This document shows positions 6,283 to 7,115 of a DNA stretch of 7,115 nucleotides, one piece after another (position 1 is the first letter of the stretch; the number at the start of each line of letters is the position of its first letter). The stretch is from the NCBI GenBank assembly GCA_009784305.1, contig WRBZ01000041.1:1-7115 (forward strand), given 5' to 3'. Made by a program: the position numbers and the translations under genes. Below the pieces are notes generated by a model that was given only the letters and a program-made list of their open reading frames with translations, was not told the DNA's origin and made no database searches. This DNA comes from Synergistaceae bacterium (GTDB taxonomy: Bacteria; Synergistota; Synergistia; Synergistales; Aminobacteriaceae).

Positions 6283-7115
6283 ATGCTACAGAGAATAGGT
6301 ATAGCCCGACTGATTATTTCCATATTTTTGGCAGGATTGCTGCTGGGAGCGTATTATCTCGGCCTTCCCATGGGACAGCTCGGCGGATCGATGCTGACCC
6401 GTTTTGGCATGAACCTGTTACTGGTGCTTGCCATGATTCCAACAACCCAATCAGGAAGCGGACCGAACTTCGGGCTTCCATTCGGGATCATTTGCGGGCT
6501 TATAGCAATGACGCTGGCTATAGAATTTGAATTCGCCGGTTTTTCCGCGCTTTTCTTCTCTATTGCGGTCGCGATCCCTCTGGGACTCATGACGGGATAT
6601 CTGTACGGACAGCTCCTTAACCGGGTAAAAGGGCAGGAGATGACGGTCGGTACTTATATTGGATTTTCCATCGTTTCTCTTATGTGCATCTTTTGGCTGA
6701 TATCCCCATATAAGAGCCCTGAGATGGTTTGGCCATATGCTGCAGAGGGATTGCGGGTTACGATCGTGTTGGACGGGCGCATGGATCAGTTGCTCGACAA
6801 GCTCTGGGCATTCCAGATCGGTACGTTGAAAGTTCCTACGGGACTTCTCCTCGCTTCGGCTTTGTTTTGCATTATGCTTTGGTATTTTATGCGTAGCCGT
6901 ACCGGGCTGGGCATGATGATCTGCGGGGCTAATCCCCGTTTTGCTCTGTCTTCGGGGCTCAACGTCAACCGTTATCGCCTGATTGGCGCCATTATTTCAT
7001 CAATAATGGGAGCGGTTGGAATAATTATATACTCACAGAGCTACGGGTTTGTTCAGCTCTACCAAGCGCCGCTTTACATGGGGCTTATCTCGGTATCGGC
7101 TATATTGATCGGCGG
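6283..7115 (+). CDS. ABC importer permease, RbsC-like (BPD_transp_2 type), 3'-truncated by window edge
   Basis: The ATG directly follows the ATPase TAA (6280-6282) and has GAGGGGG (6268-6274) 8 nt upstream, inside the ATPase gene, so translation is probably coupled. The 277 visible residues have hydrophobic segments at about 9-28, 40-56, 64-80, 86-108, 119-140, 185-202, 231-250 and 263-277. An amphipathic non-membrane stretch lies at about 142-183. The loop TGLGMMICGANPRFALSSGL (206-225) matches the cytoplasmic coupling region of RbsC-like permeases, which contacts the ATPase. The frame is open at the window end, so the C-terminus is missing. Related importers often have one or two permease genes, so another may follow outside the window. 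Confidence 0.92.
   Translation, partial: MLQRIGIARLIISIFLAGLLLGAYYLGLPMGQLGGSMLTRFGMNLLLVLAMIPTTQSGSGPNFGLPFGIICGLIAMTLAIEFEFAGFSALFFSIAVAIPLGLMTGYLYGQLLNRVKGQEMTVGTYIGFSIVSLMCIFWLISPYKSPEMVWPYAAEGLRVTIVLDGRMDQLLDKLWAFQIGTLKVPTGLLLASALFCIMLWYFMRSRTGLGMMICGANPRFALSSGLNVNRYRLIGAIISSIMGAVGIIIYSQSYGFVQLYQAPLYMGLISVSAILIG

Overview
The window most likely comes from a diderm, probably anaerobic bacterium, and Synergistota is my best guess. The solute-binding protein has a signal peptidase I type signal peptide with no lipobox cysteine, so it should be free in a periplasm. It resembles the DUF3798 family, which I recall from Synergistota, Fusobacteria and Clostridia. Shine-Dalgarno sequences are strong, and at least one gene, probably two, starts with TTG. 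The taxonomic call is inference.

Layout: (1) positions 1-2360 hold the 3' part of a long ankyrin-repeat gene that is already open at the window edge. The protein has about 15 ankyrin units in two related super-modules and a very acidic tail. (2) Positions 2361-3090 are more AT-rich. They hold an unrecognised gene for about 155 residues (2405-2872) and a doubtful 50-codon ORF or gene remnant (2900-3052). (3) Positions 3091-3267, on the minus strand, are a complete tRNA-Leu(CAG) unit: consensus-like promoter, 87-nt tRNA with encoded CCA, and an intrinsic terminator. The tRNA 3' end faces the ankyrin region. (4) From 3484 to the right edge runs an ABC import operon: periplasmic binding protein, double-domain ATPase of RbsA/MglA type, and a permease of RbsC type cut by the window end.

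In the transport operon, the binding protein would capture a ligand in the periplasm and deliver it to the permease, and the two fused nucleotide-binding domains would drive import. A 10-bp hairpin between the binding-protein and ATPase genes may keep the binding protein in excess. The ligand cannot be read from the sequence. The ATPase looks strongly asymmetric: one composite nucleotide site keeps its motifs and the other is degraded in all of them.

The ankyrin gene and the small AT-rich gene behind it are the accessory-looking part. Their closeness suggests a unit, but no toxin, nuclease or other effector domain is visible. I see no CRISPR array, insertion sequence, integrase or rRNA. The best leads for novelty are the ankyrin super-module duplication with its unknown downstream gene, and the unknown-ligand importer with its degenerate ATPase site.
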